Assembly (NCBI RefSeq): GCF_004339765.1
Contig: NZ_SMGO01000001.1
Span: 434,001 to 498,000, forward strand
DNA from: Albibacterium bauzanense
GTDB taxonomy: Bacteria; Bacteroidota; Bacteroidia; Sphingobacteriales; Sphingobacteriaceae
Length of the DNA stretch: 64,000 nucleotides
Reading direction: 5' to 3'
The notes beneath the pieces were generated by a model, which saw nothing but the letters and a program-made list of their open reading frames with translations, ran no database searches and had not been told where the DNA came from. Positions 8,906-17,294 of the stretch are shown in pieces. The position numbers were made by a program, and so were the translations under genes. Positions within the stretch are counted from its first letter, which is position 1. Each line of letters opens with the position of its first letter.

Positions 8906-9862
8906 ATGATCCAATTTAATAATAACGAACAATACTCACCTTTTATAGGAATTGAACGTAAACGATGGAGAGAATTGAATGGATCTATATCCTATAATTT
9001 ATCCAACGAAGATATTGGTTCTCTGAATGCAATGAATGAGCCATTAACTCTTCAGGAAATACAAGAAATTTACTTCCCGTTAAGCCATTTACTTAATATT
9101 CATATTAATGAGGCGCGTCAACTACACTCTGAAGTAAGCGGATTTTTAAAAGACCGAACCCATAAGCTACCTTTCATTATCGGTATTGCAGGTAGTGTTG
9201 CAGCTGGTAAAAGCACAACTGCCAGGGTATTACAAAGGTTGCTTTCATTGGCGCCTGATAAACCACAGGTAGATTTAATAACAACAGATGGCTTCTTATA
9301 TCCCAATAGCGTACTGGAAAGTAGAGGAATACTAAATAGAAAAGGCTTTCCAGAGAGCTACGATACAAGGAGATTAATTCGCTTTCTGGCTGATATCAAA
9401 TCAGGTAAAAAAGAAATATCTGCCCCTACCTATTCACATCTGGAGTATGATATTATGGAAGGTCAGAATCAGTTAATTAGTTCACCCGATATTGTTATCA
9501 TAGAAGGAATTAACGTTTTACAAGTTAACTTATCAAAACAACATAAAGGGCCCAGAATATTCGTTTCTGACTTTTTCGACTACTCCATTTATGTACATTC
9601 AAATGAACAGAATTTACAGAAATGGTACGTAGATCGTTTTCTATCACTTCGTGATACAGCGTTCAAGAAAGCAGACTCATATTTTCATAAATATGCTAAT
9701 CTTGATCATAAAGAGTCTATAAGTACAGCCACATCGATTTGGAATGAGATTAATAAACCCAACCTTTTAAAGAATATTTTACCAACTCGCTATCGCGCCA
9801 ATTTGATCCTTGAGAAAGATGTTAATCACTTAATTAAACGAATTAGTATTCGTAAAATCTAG
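8906..9862 (+). CDS. coaA: Type I pantothenate kinase
   Basis: First committed enzyme of coenzyme A synthesis; phosphorylates pantothenate with ATP. The 318-residue protein carries the P-loop GIAGSVAAGKST (Lys102), then TTDGFLYPN, RKGFPESYD and PTYSHLEYDI, and the IIEGINVLQ strand typical of bacterial type I (CoaA) kinases. It ends directly against the stop codon of the convergent AraC gene, with no nucleotide between them. Type I is recognisable by these motifs, unlike the CoaX (type III) enzyme used by many bacteria. Confidence 0.95.
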   Translation: MIQFNNNEQYSPFIGIERKRWRELNGSISYNLSNEDIGSLNAMNEPLTLQEIQEIYFPLSHLLNIHINEARQLHSEVSGFLKDRTHKLPFIIGIAGSVAAGKSTTARVLQRLLSLAPDKPQVDLITTDGFLYPNSVLESRGILNRKGFPESYDTRRLIRFLADIKSGKKEISAPTYSHLEYDIMEGQNQLISSPDIVIIEGINVLQVNLSKQHKGPRIFVSDFFDYSIYVHSNEQNLQKWYVDRFLSLRDTAFKKADSYFHKYANLDHKESISTATSIWNEINKPNLLKNILPTRYRANLILEKDVNHLIKRISIRKI

Positions 9863-10708
9863 TTAATCTTTTTGTTGGAAATCGCTGGGTAAAAGGCCTG
9901 TATATTTTTTAAAAAAGCGTGTAAAATAGGCTGGGTCATCAAAACCTGTTTGATAAGCAACCTCTCTAATTGGTGTATTTGTCCAAAACAAGAGTCTTTT
10001 AGCTTCCAGAATACGCTGTTCGTTAATTAATGTCTTCGCATTTTTGCCTGTTATTTCTTTAATTACATCGTTTAAATGTCCAGGCGATACAAATAACCGC
10101 TTAGCATAGTCGCTTACCTTTACTTCCTCAAGTGCATGAACAGTTACCAATTGCTTAAAGCCTTTATAGATTGAATTGTACTTTTTTCTTTTTTCAAGAG
10201 AATCGTTCTTCTTTAAATGAAGCGATATCTTGTCTAATAAGGCACTAAATATTTTCGCCAGGATTTCTTTATTCTTTAACTCGCTATCATATTCTTCAAT
10301 CATTAGATTAATGAAATTCATAAAAGCTTGCATGCTATCGCTATCCAGCTCAATAACATCTGCACCAAATATATCATGCCAATTATTCCTACTTTGTAAA
10401 GACATCAAAAACTGTTCTTTAAAAGAGATAAGAAGCAGTTTGGCATTCTTTGCCTTTACATGAAAATGAATCTGTTCCGGGCGCATTACGATTAACGCAT
10501 TAGCCTGTACTTTGTATTCATGAAAGTCGATAAACTGGATTGTTTCACCTGAGATTAGAAAATAAATACTAAAATAATCATGGCGATGCGGCTTTTTGAT
10601 CTTCTCCAATGAATCGATGTTCAGATCAAGCCATTTTATATTGAAAAAGTCATCTTCATCTAATATATTCGATGAGCTTTTATATATAGGGATGGATTTA
10701 CTCTTCAT
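9863..10708 (-). CDS. AraC-family transcriptional regulator
   Basis: A 281-residue regulator. The N-terminal half is a cupin-like sensing domain (HRHDYFSIYFLISGETIQFIDF, about residues 41-65). The C-terminal 100 residues form the double helix-turn-helix: KVSDYAKRLFVSPGHLNDVI and IREVAYQTGFDDPAYFTRFF, ending in the family block KYTGLLPSDF. It is divergent from copA with 110 bp between start codons, so it could control the copper ATPase or itself. No copper-binding motif is seen, and that link is positional only. The inducer is unknown. Confidence 0.9.
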   Translation of the reverse strand: MKSKSIPIYKSSSNILDEDDFFNIKWLDLNIDSLEKIKKPHRHDYFSIYFLISGETIQFIDFHEYKVQANALIVMRPEQIHFHVKAKNAKLLLISFKEQFLMSLQSRNNWHDIFGADVIELDSDSMQAFMNFINLMIEEYDSELKNKEILAKIFSALLDKISLHLKKNDSLEKRKKYNSIYKGFKQLVTVHALEEVKVSDYAKRLFVSPGHLNDVIKEITGKNAKTLINEQRILEAKRLLFWTNTPIREVAYQTGFDDPAYFTRFFKKYTGLLPSDFQQKD

Positions 10709-10785
10709 AAAATCAAATGTTGTAATTTCCGTGAAAAGTACTATTAATTCCCGACTTTATTATCTAAATAAAGAATCACTTGCGG

Positions 10786-10793
10786 TAATTTTG
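10786..10793 (+). promoter_or_regulatory. Putative -7 promoter box for copA (TAATTTTG)
   Basis: TAATTTTG fits TAnnTTTG and lies 25 bp upstream of the copA start in the intergenic region shared with the divergent AraC regulator. Confidence 0.4.
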
Positions 10794-10818
10794 ATATTAT
10801 AATTAGATAAAGACTATC

Positions 10819-12918
10819 ATGAGCAACGAACACGACTTAGTAGAATTGAATGTAACAGGAATGCACTGTAATAATTGTGCGCTATCGGTTCACAAACTAT
10901 TAGAGAAAAAAGGTCTTCAAGACATTCATGTTGATTTTGCAAATGAAGAGGTAAAATTCTCAGGTGCTGAGGATTCATCATTACCCACTATTATAAAAGA
11001 TATTGAAGGATTAGGCTTTAAGGTTTACGAACAAGAAGAAGCTCCACAAGAAAAATTTTATGATAAAATAGAGAATCGCTTCTATTTTAGCCTAATCTTT
11101 ACGATTCCTCTATTCTCACATATGTTTCTGCCTTTTCATTGGTTACATAATCCTTATATTCAGTTAGCTCTGTGTTTACCGGTTTTCATCTTAGGTGCTA
11201 TCCATTTTGGAAAAAGTGCATTTAACTCCCTTAAAAACGGAATGCCGAATATGGATGTGTTGATCTTTATTGGTTTCACTTCAGCTTTTATATATAGTTT
11301 AGTAGGTACCGCATTTGAGTTAGGTGCTAACTATATGTTTTATGAAACTACAGCAGTAATTATAACTTTAGTATTATTGGGAAATCTCTTTGAGAAAAGA
11401 TCGGTGTCTCAAACTACATCTGCAATCAAGGATTTACTAAAATACCAACAGGTTAAAGCTACTCGTATAAAAGGTGAAACGCACGAAGTTATAGACTCCA
11501 GAACGATCCAGAGTGGTGATATATTATTAGTAAATACGGGTGATAAAATACCAGCCGATGGTGATATTATATGGGGAGATGCTTCGGTTAATGAGTCATT
11601 AATAACCGGAGAAAGTATTCCGGTTGAGAAAACCAAGTATGATTCGGTAATTGGAGGAACATTGGTTGAGCATGGAACAATCAAAATTAGCGCAACCAAG
11701 GTTGGAAAACACTCTGTACTTTCTCAGATCATTGAGATCATGAAACGTGCTCAATCTTCAAAACCTCCTATTCAGCGTTTAGGAGACAAAGTTGCTGGCG
11801 TGTTTGTACCTGTTGTAGTAAGTATCTCTGCTCTTACCTTTATTCTTGCCTATTTTGCTTTTAATATTGAGCTGGGTGATTCAATTATGCGAGCTATTGC
11901 TGTACTTGTTATCTCCTGCCCTTGCGCTATGGGATTAGCTACACCGACAGCTGTAATGGTTGGTTTGGGCAGAGGCGCAAAAAAAGGTGTTCTAATTAAA
12001 GGTGGGGCCACCGTTGAAGAAATGGCTAACCTTAAATACATGGTTTTTGATAAAACAGGAACGCTAACCACTGGAGATTTTAATATCAAAGCAATGGACG
12101 TTATTGATATAAGCAAGGAAGACGCAGCTTCTATCATTGTTGGTTTAGAAAGTTATTCGAACCATCCTATTGCAAAATCATTGGTAAAAGAACTTCAGTC
12201 TCAAGTAGTAAAGAAGTTTATATTCACCGAAGTAAAAGAGATTAAAGGATTAGGGATAAAAGCCGTTGATAATGATGGTAACACCTATGAAATTGGATCT
12301 AATAAGATCATAAATTCTGGCGAAGATGATTTTGATATTTACTTAAAAAGGAACAACAACCTGTTGGTCAAGATCTCTATTGAAGACCAATTAAAACCAG
12401 ATGCAAAAGAGCTAATCGATATCTTAAAAGAACAAAAGATCACGCCTATATTATTAAGTGGTGATAGAAAAGAGAAGTGTGAATCGGTAGCGAAGAAATT
12501 AGGAATCGAAGTAGTTTACGCTGAGAAATTACCGCAAGAAAAGCTGGATATTATTGACTCTTACAAAGAACAGGGAACAACAGCTATGGTTGGAGATGGT
12601 ATTAACGATGCGCCTGCTTTGACTACTGCTGATGTAGGTATATCATTAGGGAATGCGAGCCAGGTAGCTATTCAATCAGCTAAAGTTGTATTGCTAAACA
12701 ATGATCTTAAATCAGTTATTACCTTGTTAAAAGTTGGTAAACATACTTTGATCACGATTAAACAGAATTTATTCTGGGCCTTCTTTTACAATGTATTTGC
12801 TATACCATTAGCTGCATTGGGCTTTTTAGGCCCAATGTTAGCAGCTTTGGCAATGGCATTTTCTGATGTAGTGGTTATTGGTAACTCACTACGTTTAAAG
12901 ATTAAAAAATTGAACTAA
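10819..12918 (+). CDS. copA: Copper-translocating P1B-type ATPase
   Basis: An inner-membrane P-type ATPase of 699 residues that exports Cu(I). A single N-terminal heavy-metal-associated domain has GMHCNNC (Cys17, Cys20). The membrane metal site is the CPC motif Cys367-Pro-Cys369. DKTGTLTTG carries the phosphorylated Asp411, SNHPIAKSL is the P1B-specific HP motif, TGES is the actuator loop, and GDGINDAPAL is the hinge. Motif composition places it in the Cu+ (P1B-1) class. It overlaps the convergent GMC-associated small-subunit gene by 4 nt at the 3' end. The AraC regulator lies divergently upstream. Confidence 0.94.
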   Translation: MSNEHDLVELNVTGMHCNNCALSVHKLLEKKGLQDIHVDFANEEVKFSGAEDSSLPTIIKDIEGLGFKVYEQEEAPQEKFYDKIENRFYFSLIFTIPLFSHMFLPFHWLHNPYIQLALCLPVFILGAIHFGKSAFNSLKNGMPNMDVLIFIGFTSAFIYSLVGTAFELGANYMFYETTAVIITLVLLGNLFEKRSVSQTTSAIKDLLKYQQVKATRIKGETHEVIDSRTIQSGDILLVNTGDKIPADGDIIWGDASVNESLITGESIPVEKTKYDSVIGGTLVEHGTIKISATKVGKHSVLSQIIEIMKRAQSSKPPIQRLGDKVAGVFVPVVVSISALTFILAYFAFNIELGDSIMRAIAVLVISCPCAMGLATPTAVMVGLGRGAKKGVLIKGGATVEEMANLKYMVFDKTGTLTTGDFNIKAMDVIDISKEDAASIIVGLESYSNHPIAKSLVKELQSQVVKKFIFTEVKEIKGLGIKAVDNDGNTYEIGSNKIINSGEDDFDIYLKRNNNLLVKISIEDQLKPDAKELIDILKEQKITPILLSGDRKEKCESVAKKLGIEVVYAEKLPQEKLDIIDSYKEQGTTAMVGDGINDAPALTTADVGISLGNASQVAIQSAKVVLLNNDLKSVITLLKVGKHTLITIKQNLFWAFFYNVFAIPLAALGFLGPMLAALAMAFSDVVVIGNSLRLKIKKLN

Positions 12919-13481
12919 GCCCAGGCTTTATCACCTTTCGTATAGGCAATATCACCATCATACCTTCCAGGAATCGGATTGTATCTTAAAGCTTTGGTAG
13001 CACCTAACTCAGAAGTAAAGTAACCCAAGAGGGTTAGTTCTTTAATCATTCTGAAATAATGGTTAGGCTCACCTTCTTTCTTATTCTTTTGGTATTCTTG
13101 TTGTTCTTTATCCAGATCAATTAATAAAGCAGTTCTTTCTTCCGCACTTAATTGCTGAAAGTTTTTGCTGTATTTTTTATTGGAAGCTTCTTCAATTTTT
13201 GTTAAACCTTCCATAAATGTCTTTTGATCTTGCTCAGTATAGCAGTCGCGTACCATTACTGGTATAAACTCTCCTACTCCGGCCTCTTTTGCTCCAGGAG
13301 TTTTCGTTGCAGGAAGAATTGTATCAGCGATGTCTCCTAAAAAGTCTGTCTGATTTTTTTCAAATAGGCTTGCAACATCTTTTGTGGCAGGACGAGTACA
13401 TCCTTCAAGGAATAACTGTCCACCTATAATTGTACCACCGAAAACTAATGCTACCCGATTAATTGCTTCTCTTCTATTCAT
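12915..13481 (-). CDS. Gluconate 2-dehydrogenase subunit 3 family protein (GMC partner, small subunit)
   Basis: A 188-residue exported protein of the Gluconate_2-dh_3 family. It begins MNRREAINRVAL, a twin-arginine-like signal, followed by a hydrophobic stretch and LEGC, a lipobox-like cysteine at residue 28, so a Tat-exported lipoprotein is plausible. In FAD-dependent glucose and gluconate dehydrogenases the equivalent small subunit carries the Tat signal that exports the folded flavoprotein. It is the last gene of the operon, 20 bp after the GMC oxidoreductase gene. No cytochrome subunit follows. Confidence 0.85.
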   Translation of the reverse strand: MNRREAINRVALVFGGTIIGGQLFLEGCTRPATKDVASLFEKNQTDFLGDIADTILPATKTPGAKEAGVGEFIPVMVRDCYTEQDQKTFMEGLTKIEEASNKKYSKNFQQLSAEERTALLIDLDKEQQEYQKNKKEGEPNHYFRMIKELTLLGYFTSELGATKALRYNPIPGRYDGDIAYTKGDKAWA

Positions 13482-13501
13482 GATGCTTTTCTTAATGGAT
13501 A

Positions 13502-15181
13502 TTAAAGATTCTGTTTTTTCAATTCGCTAACGGCATAATCTACAGCGCGGGCTGTTAAAGCCATGTAAGTAAGAGATGGATTTACAGCAGCAGCTGAAGC
13601 CATGCATGCACCATCTGTAACAAATACATTTAATGCATCCCAAACTTGATTATGTTTATTAAGGACCGATGTTTTAGGATCAAGCCCCATACGAGCAGTA
13701 CCCATTTCATGAATTCCTTGTCCGAAATAATATCCCGAGTCAAAAGTTGTTACATCTTTTACACCGGCAGATTCTAACATTTCCTTTCCGTCGGCCATCA
13801 TGTCCTTTCTCATCTTCAGCTCATTCTCACGCAACTCACAATCCATCGCTAAGACTGGCAATCCCCACTTATCTTTTTTCTCTTTGTCTAGCGTAATTTT
13901 ATTATCGTGGTTTGGTAAGATCTCACCGAAAGCCGTAATTCCTATCGACCAATCTCCTGGTTCGCTTAATTCATCTTTGAAAGCACCGCCAATATTCAAT
14001 TCAGCAATGTTTCTCGACCAGCCACTCCGGCTTGCAGAACCCTGATATCCGAATCCTCGCAGATAATCGCGTTTATCATCTCCCACATTTCTGTAGCGTG
14101 GTATATAGATACCGTTAGGTCTTGATCCATAGTAATATCGATCATCGAAACCTTCCACTCTACCACTTGCTCCTAATCTAAAATGATGATCCATTACATT
14201 ATGGCCTAATTCACCACTGCTACTTCCTAATCCGCCTTCCCATACATCTGTTGCAGAGTTCATTAGTACCCAGCTAGAATTAAATGAAGAAGCACATACA
14301 AAGACTATTTTAGAAAAATACTGATAAGTCTGATTTGTTTCAGCGTCCAATACTTCTACGCCAGTTGCCTTTTTGGTGTCTTTATCATAAAGTATTTGAG
14401 TAACGATAGAGTAAGGTCTTATAGTTAAATTACCTGTTTTAGCAGCTGCAGGTAAAGTAGCCGATTGAGAGCTAAAATAAGCACCGAAATTACAACCTAA
14501 CCAACATTTGTTTTGGTATTGACAATTAGTTCGATCATGATGAGGTACTGTAATATTTGCTGTACGGCCAATGATCATTTGTCGGCTACTATTGTAATGC
14601 TTTTTAAGTCGTTCAGCAATATCCTTCTCAACAACGTTCATTTCCATTGGTGGCATGTAATCCCCATCAGGCAATGCAGCAATTCCATCTTTGTTTCCAC
14701 TAATTCCTGCAAATTTTTCTGCATAACTGTACCAAGGCGCTATATCTTTATAACGGATAGGCCAGTCAACAGCAATGCCTTCTTTGGCATTTGCTTCGAA
14801 ATCCAGGTCGCTCCATCGGTAACTTTGACGGCCCCATGTTAATGAGCGCCCTCCTACTTGGTAACCACGAAACCAGTCGAATCGTTTAACTTCTGTATAG
14901 GGACTCTCCTTTTCATTCACCCAAAACTTGAGATTCTTTTCATTTAGAGGGTAATCACGTTTTAATACCGGGTAATCCTCTATCATTTTTTGAGTACGCC
15001 CACCTCTATGGGGGAATTCCCAAGGATCAGTAGTATTGTTTTGATAATCTTTAACATGCTCTACATTCCACCCTCGCTCAAGGACAATTGTTTTTAATCC
15101 TTTCTCTGTCAATTCTTTTGCAGCCCATCCTCCGCTAATTCCGGAGCCGATTACGATTGCATCATACGTGTTATCTGCCAT
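13502..15181 (-). CDS. GMC-family FAD oxidoreductase (sugar dehydrogenase, FAD-GDH type)
   Basis: A 559-residue flavoprotein. The Rossmann loop VIGSGISGGW (from about residue 10) binds FAD, GGRSLTWG follows, and the catalytic pair is His491 (HEMGTARMG) and Asn534 (NPSLTYMAL), 43 residues apart as in Burkholderia FAD-glucose dehydrogenase. Cys220, Cys226 and Cys230 are spaced C-x5-C-x3-C, the spacing of the [3Fe-4S] ligands in that enzyme. It has no signal peptide of its own and presumably leaves the cell with the Tat-signal small subunit encoded downstream. The upstream MFS gene suggests a sugar or nucleoside substrate. The actual substrate is unknown. Confidence 0.88.
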   Translation of the reverse strand: MADNTYDAIVIGSGISGGWAAKELTEKGLKTIVLERGWNVEHVKDYQNNTTDPWEFPHRGGRTQKMIEDYPVLKRDYPLNEKNLKFWVNEKESPYTEVKRFDWFRGYQVGGRSLTWGRQSYRWSDLDFEANAKEGIAVDWPIRYKDIAPWYSYAEKFAGISGNKDGIAALPDGDYMPPMEMNVVEKDIAERLKKHYNSSRQMIIGRTANITVPHHDRTNCQYQNKCWLGCNFGAYFSSQSATLPAAAKTGNLTIRPYSIVTQILYDKDTKKATGVEVLDAETNQTYQYFSKIVFVCASSFNSSWVLMNSATDVWEGGLGSSSGELGHNVMDHHFRLGASGRVEGFDDRYYYGSRPNGIYIPRYRNVGDDKRDYLRGFGYQGSASRSGWSRNIAELNIGGAFKDELSEPGDWSIGITAFGEILPNHDNKITLDKEKKDKWGLPVLAMDCELRENELKMRKDMMADGKEMLESAGVKDVTTFDSGYYFGQGIHEMGTARMGLDPKTSVLNKHNQVWDALNVFVTDGACMASAAAVNPSLTYMALTARAVDYAVSELKKQNL

Positions 15182-15207
15182 AATTTAATAATTTAGGTAT
15201 TCTATAA

Positions 15208-16431
15208 TTAACTTTCTAAAATTGCTTGTTTTTGATTCCGATCACGGAAAAATACAATAAATAATAAAACTACTATTGCAGCAATAGCTGCAGGTATTAA
15301 CCATATATTTTGCCAGCTATGTGTACCATCACTATTTAAATAATTATCTACAATTGGTCCTGAAATAAGCGACCCAATTAACATACCAACACCATAGGTT
15401 GCTAAAGTGATCATACCTTGCGCTGCAGATTTAAAGCGATCTCCTGCTAAGTTATCGGTATAAATTTGACCAGTTACAAAGAAGAAATCATAGCAAATAC
15501 CATGAAGAACAACTCCTCCTATTAACATCCAATAGCCTGCATCTGCATTTCCATAAGCGAAGAATACGTAGCGAAGAACCCATGCCAGCATACCAAATGC
15601 AAGCATTTTCTTAACTCCAAATCTCACGAAAAGGAAAGGCATAACCAACATAAACAAAAATTCTGATACTTGACCTAGTGACTGAACGGCTGTTGGTGCT
15701 GCTACTCCTACTTCAGTTAGAAATGCATTTGTAAAATTATAATAAAAAGCCAGAGGAATACAAATAGCAATGGATGAAATAAAGAAGATTAAATATGATC
15801 TGTTTTTAAGTAAACGAAGTGCATCCAGACCTAGTATTTCTCCTACAGATATTTTTTCACCCTTTTTCATCGGTGGAGTACTTGGCAATGTAAAAGAAAA
15901 TAAACCCAATATCATTGAAGCAATAGCTGCCATTTTAAAAGTATTTCCTAACTGACCTGAATCTTGACTATCCCAGGCTAAGTAGCTAATTAATAGACCT
16001 GCTATAATCCATCCTGCTGTTCCCAGAATACGAATTGGCGGGAATTCTTTTTCGGTATTGGTCATTTGTCTGAAGGCAATTGAGTTTGCCAAAGCCAACG
16101 TAGGCATGAACAATATCATATAAATTAAAATTAAAGGGAAGAAACCTTCAAATGTAGCTGCTTGTCCGGCAAACCATAGAAGGAGTGCCCCTATTATATG
16201 TAATACTGCAAAAATACGTTGAGCTGGAAAATAACGATCCGCGATAATTCCAACGATAAATGGTGCCAGAATTGCACCGAATGATTGTGTTAAAAAGGCT
16301 GTTCCGACTTGAGTTCCTGTTGCTTTATAAGTACCAAATAAGAATGTTCCCAGTGTTACAAACCAGGCTCCCCATATAAAGAATTCGAGGAACATCATAA
16401 AAGATAATTTAAAGCGGTTGCTTGTGTTCAT
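15208..16431 (-). CDS. Nucleoside:H+ symporter-like MFS transporter
   Basis: A 407-residue inner-membrane protein with about 12 hydrophobic helices, resembling the NupG/XapB nucleoside symporter branch of the major facilitator superfamily: MMFLEFFIWGAWFVTLG at the N terminus, GIIADRYFPAQR in the first cytoplasmic loop, and GMITLATYGVGMLIGS late in the protein. It is the first gene of an operon with the GMC oxidoreductase (26 bp downstream) and the small subunit. That arrangement suggests it imports or exports the sugar or product of the dehydrogenase rather than nucleosides, but this is inference from context. Confidence 0.82.
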   Translation of the reverse strand: MNTSNRFKLSFMMFLEFFIWGAWFVTLGTFLFGTYKATGTQVGTAFLTQSFGAILAPFIVGIIADRYFPAQRIFAVLHIIGALLLWFAGQAATFEGFFPLILIYMILFMPTLALANSIAFRQMTNTEKEFPPIRILGTAGWIIAGLLISYLAWDSQDSGQLGNTFKMAAIASMILGLFSFTLPSTPPMKKGEKISVGEILGLDALRLLKNRSYLIFFISSIAICIPLAFYYNFTNAFLTEVGVAAPTAVQSLGQVSEFLFMLVMPFLFVRFGVKKMLAFGMLAWVLRYVFFAYGNADAGYWMLIGGVVLHGICYDFFFVTGQIYTDNLAGDRFKSAAQGMITLATYGVGMLIGSLISGPIVDNYLNSDGTHSWQNIWLIPAAIAAIVVLLFIVFFRDRNQKQAILES

Positions 16432-16632
16432 AGGTTAATGATTAATTGATGGTTTAGTGATTAATGATTATTTATTTTGATATTATTGATTTCTAAATGT
16501 ACTCATTTTTTAAATTGTCTTTTTCATCTTTTAAACTTCACGGAAGAAACTCCTTTGGATATTTTTGAAAAGAAAGTTCTAATTTACCACCATTATCCTA
16601 AAAAGCAAACAAAGGATTGCAATTTAGAAACC

Positions 16633-17235
16633 TTATAATTGCAAAAGAAGGTCATTGTTGAACTCACGTTGGATATCTATAAACCCTGGGTAATGCACCA
16701 ATTGGTCGCCAATAAGAATAGCGGGTTTTACTCGTATGGTGATATAGGTTTTCTTTCCAGATTGATTAGTCCCCGTTATAAACTGCTGGATATCATTCCG
16801 AATAGAATCATTCGCTAAGAACTCGTATATATTCTTATTAAGCTCTAATCTAACCTCCTTTACTCCTTGTGGTGCAATATCTATTCGTTGATTTATTGCA
16901 CCTTCAGATAACTTCTGTTTATTAATTAGAATTTCATAATCGAAATAATTAATAGCAGCATAGTCATTGGTTGGATTTGACACTTCAATGGTTAGATCAG
17001 CCTTTAAAGGGATACTTTTGTTTATAAAACCAAGAGCAAGAGAAGGTATATTGGTTAAACTCATATCTCTTTTAGAAATAAGTTTTTGAACGTCGGTACC
17101 TGATACAAGAATGCTATTTACACGTACAATACGATAAGTACAATCTGCTAACGTCTTCATTTCCTTCGCTTGTTGGCTTATTCCACACCCTGCTAGAACA
17201 AACAACATTAAACCAACTGAAATTATCGCTTTCAT
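16633..17235 (-). CDS. Lipoprotein with LEA type 2-like domain
   Basis: A 200-residue predicted lipoprotein with lipobox LAGC (Cys17). The mature part contains a single beta-rich domain resembling LEA14/water-stress domains: LTIEVSNPTNDYAAINYFDYEI followed by alternating strands and IDIAPQGVKEVRLEL. Such domains are small Ig-like folds of unknown function in bacterial lipoproteins. The gene sits between the MFS-GMC operon (201 bp away) and recB, with no operon partner. I can recognise the fold class only, by pattern. Confidence 0.65.
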   Translation of the reverse strand: MKAIISVGLMLFVLAGCGISQQAKEMKTLADCTYRIVRVNSILVSGTDVQKLISKRDMSLTNIPSLALGFINKSIPLKADLTIEVSNPTNDYAAINYFDYEILINKQKLSEGAINQRIDIAPQGVKEVRLELNKNIYEFLANDSIRNDIQQFITGTNQSGKKTYITIRVKPAILIGDQLVHYPGFIDIQREFNNDLLLQL

Positions 17236-17294
17236 AAAAATCTATTTTACTGTAAAACCTAGTTCAAACTGTGAAGTTAAATATTGAAATTCGT

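Noticed and set aside
16432-16632. Short coding-like stretch on the minus strand between the lipoprotein and MFS genes
   Set aside because: A frame of about 19 codons without a start codon; treated as noncoding leader with simple TTAAT repeats.
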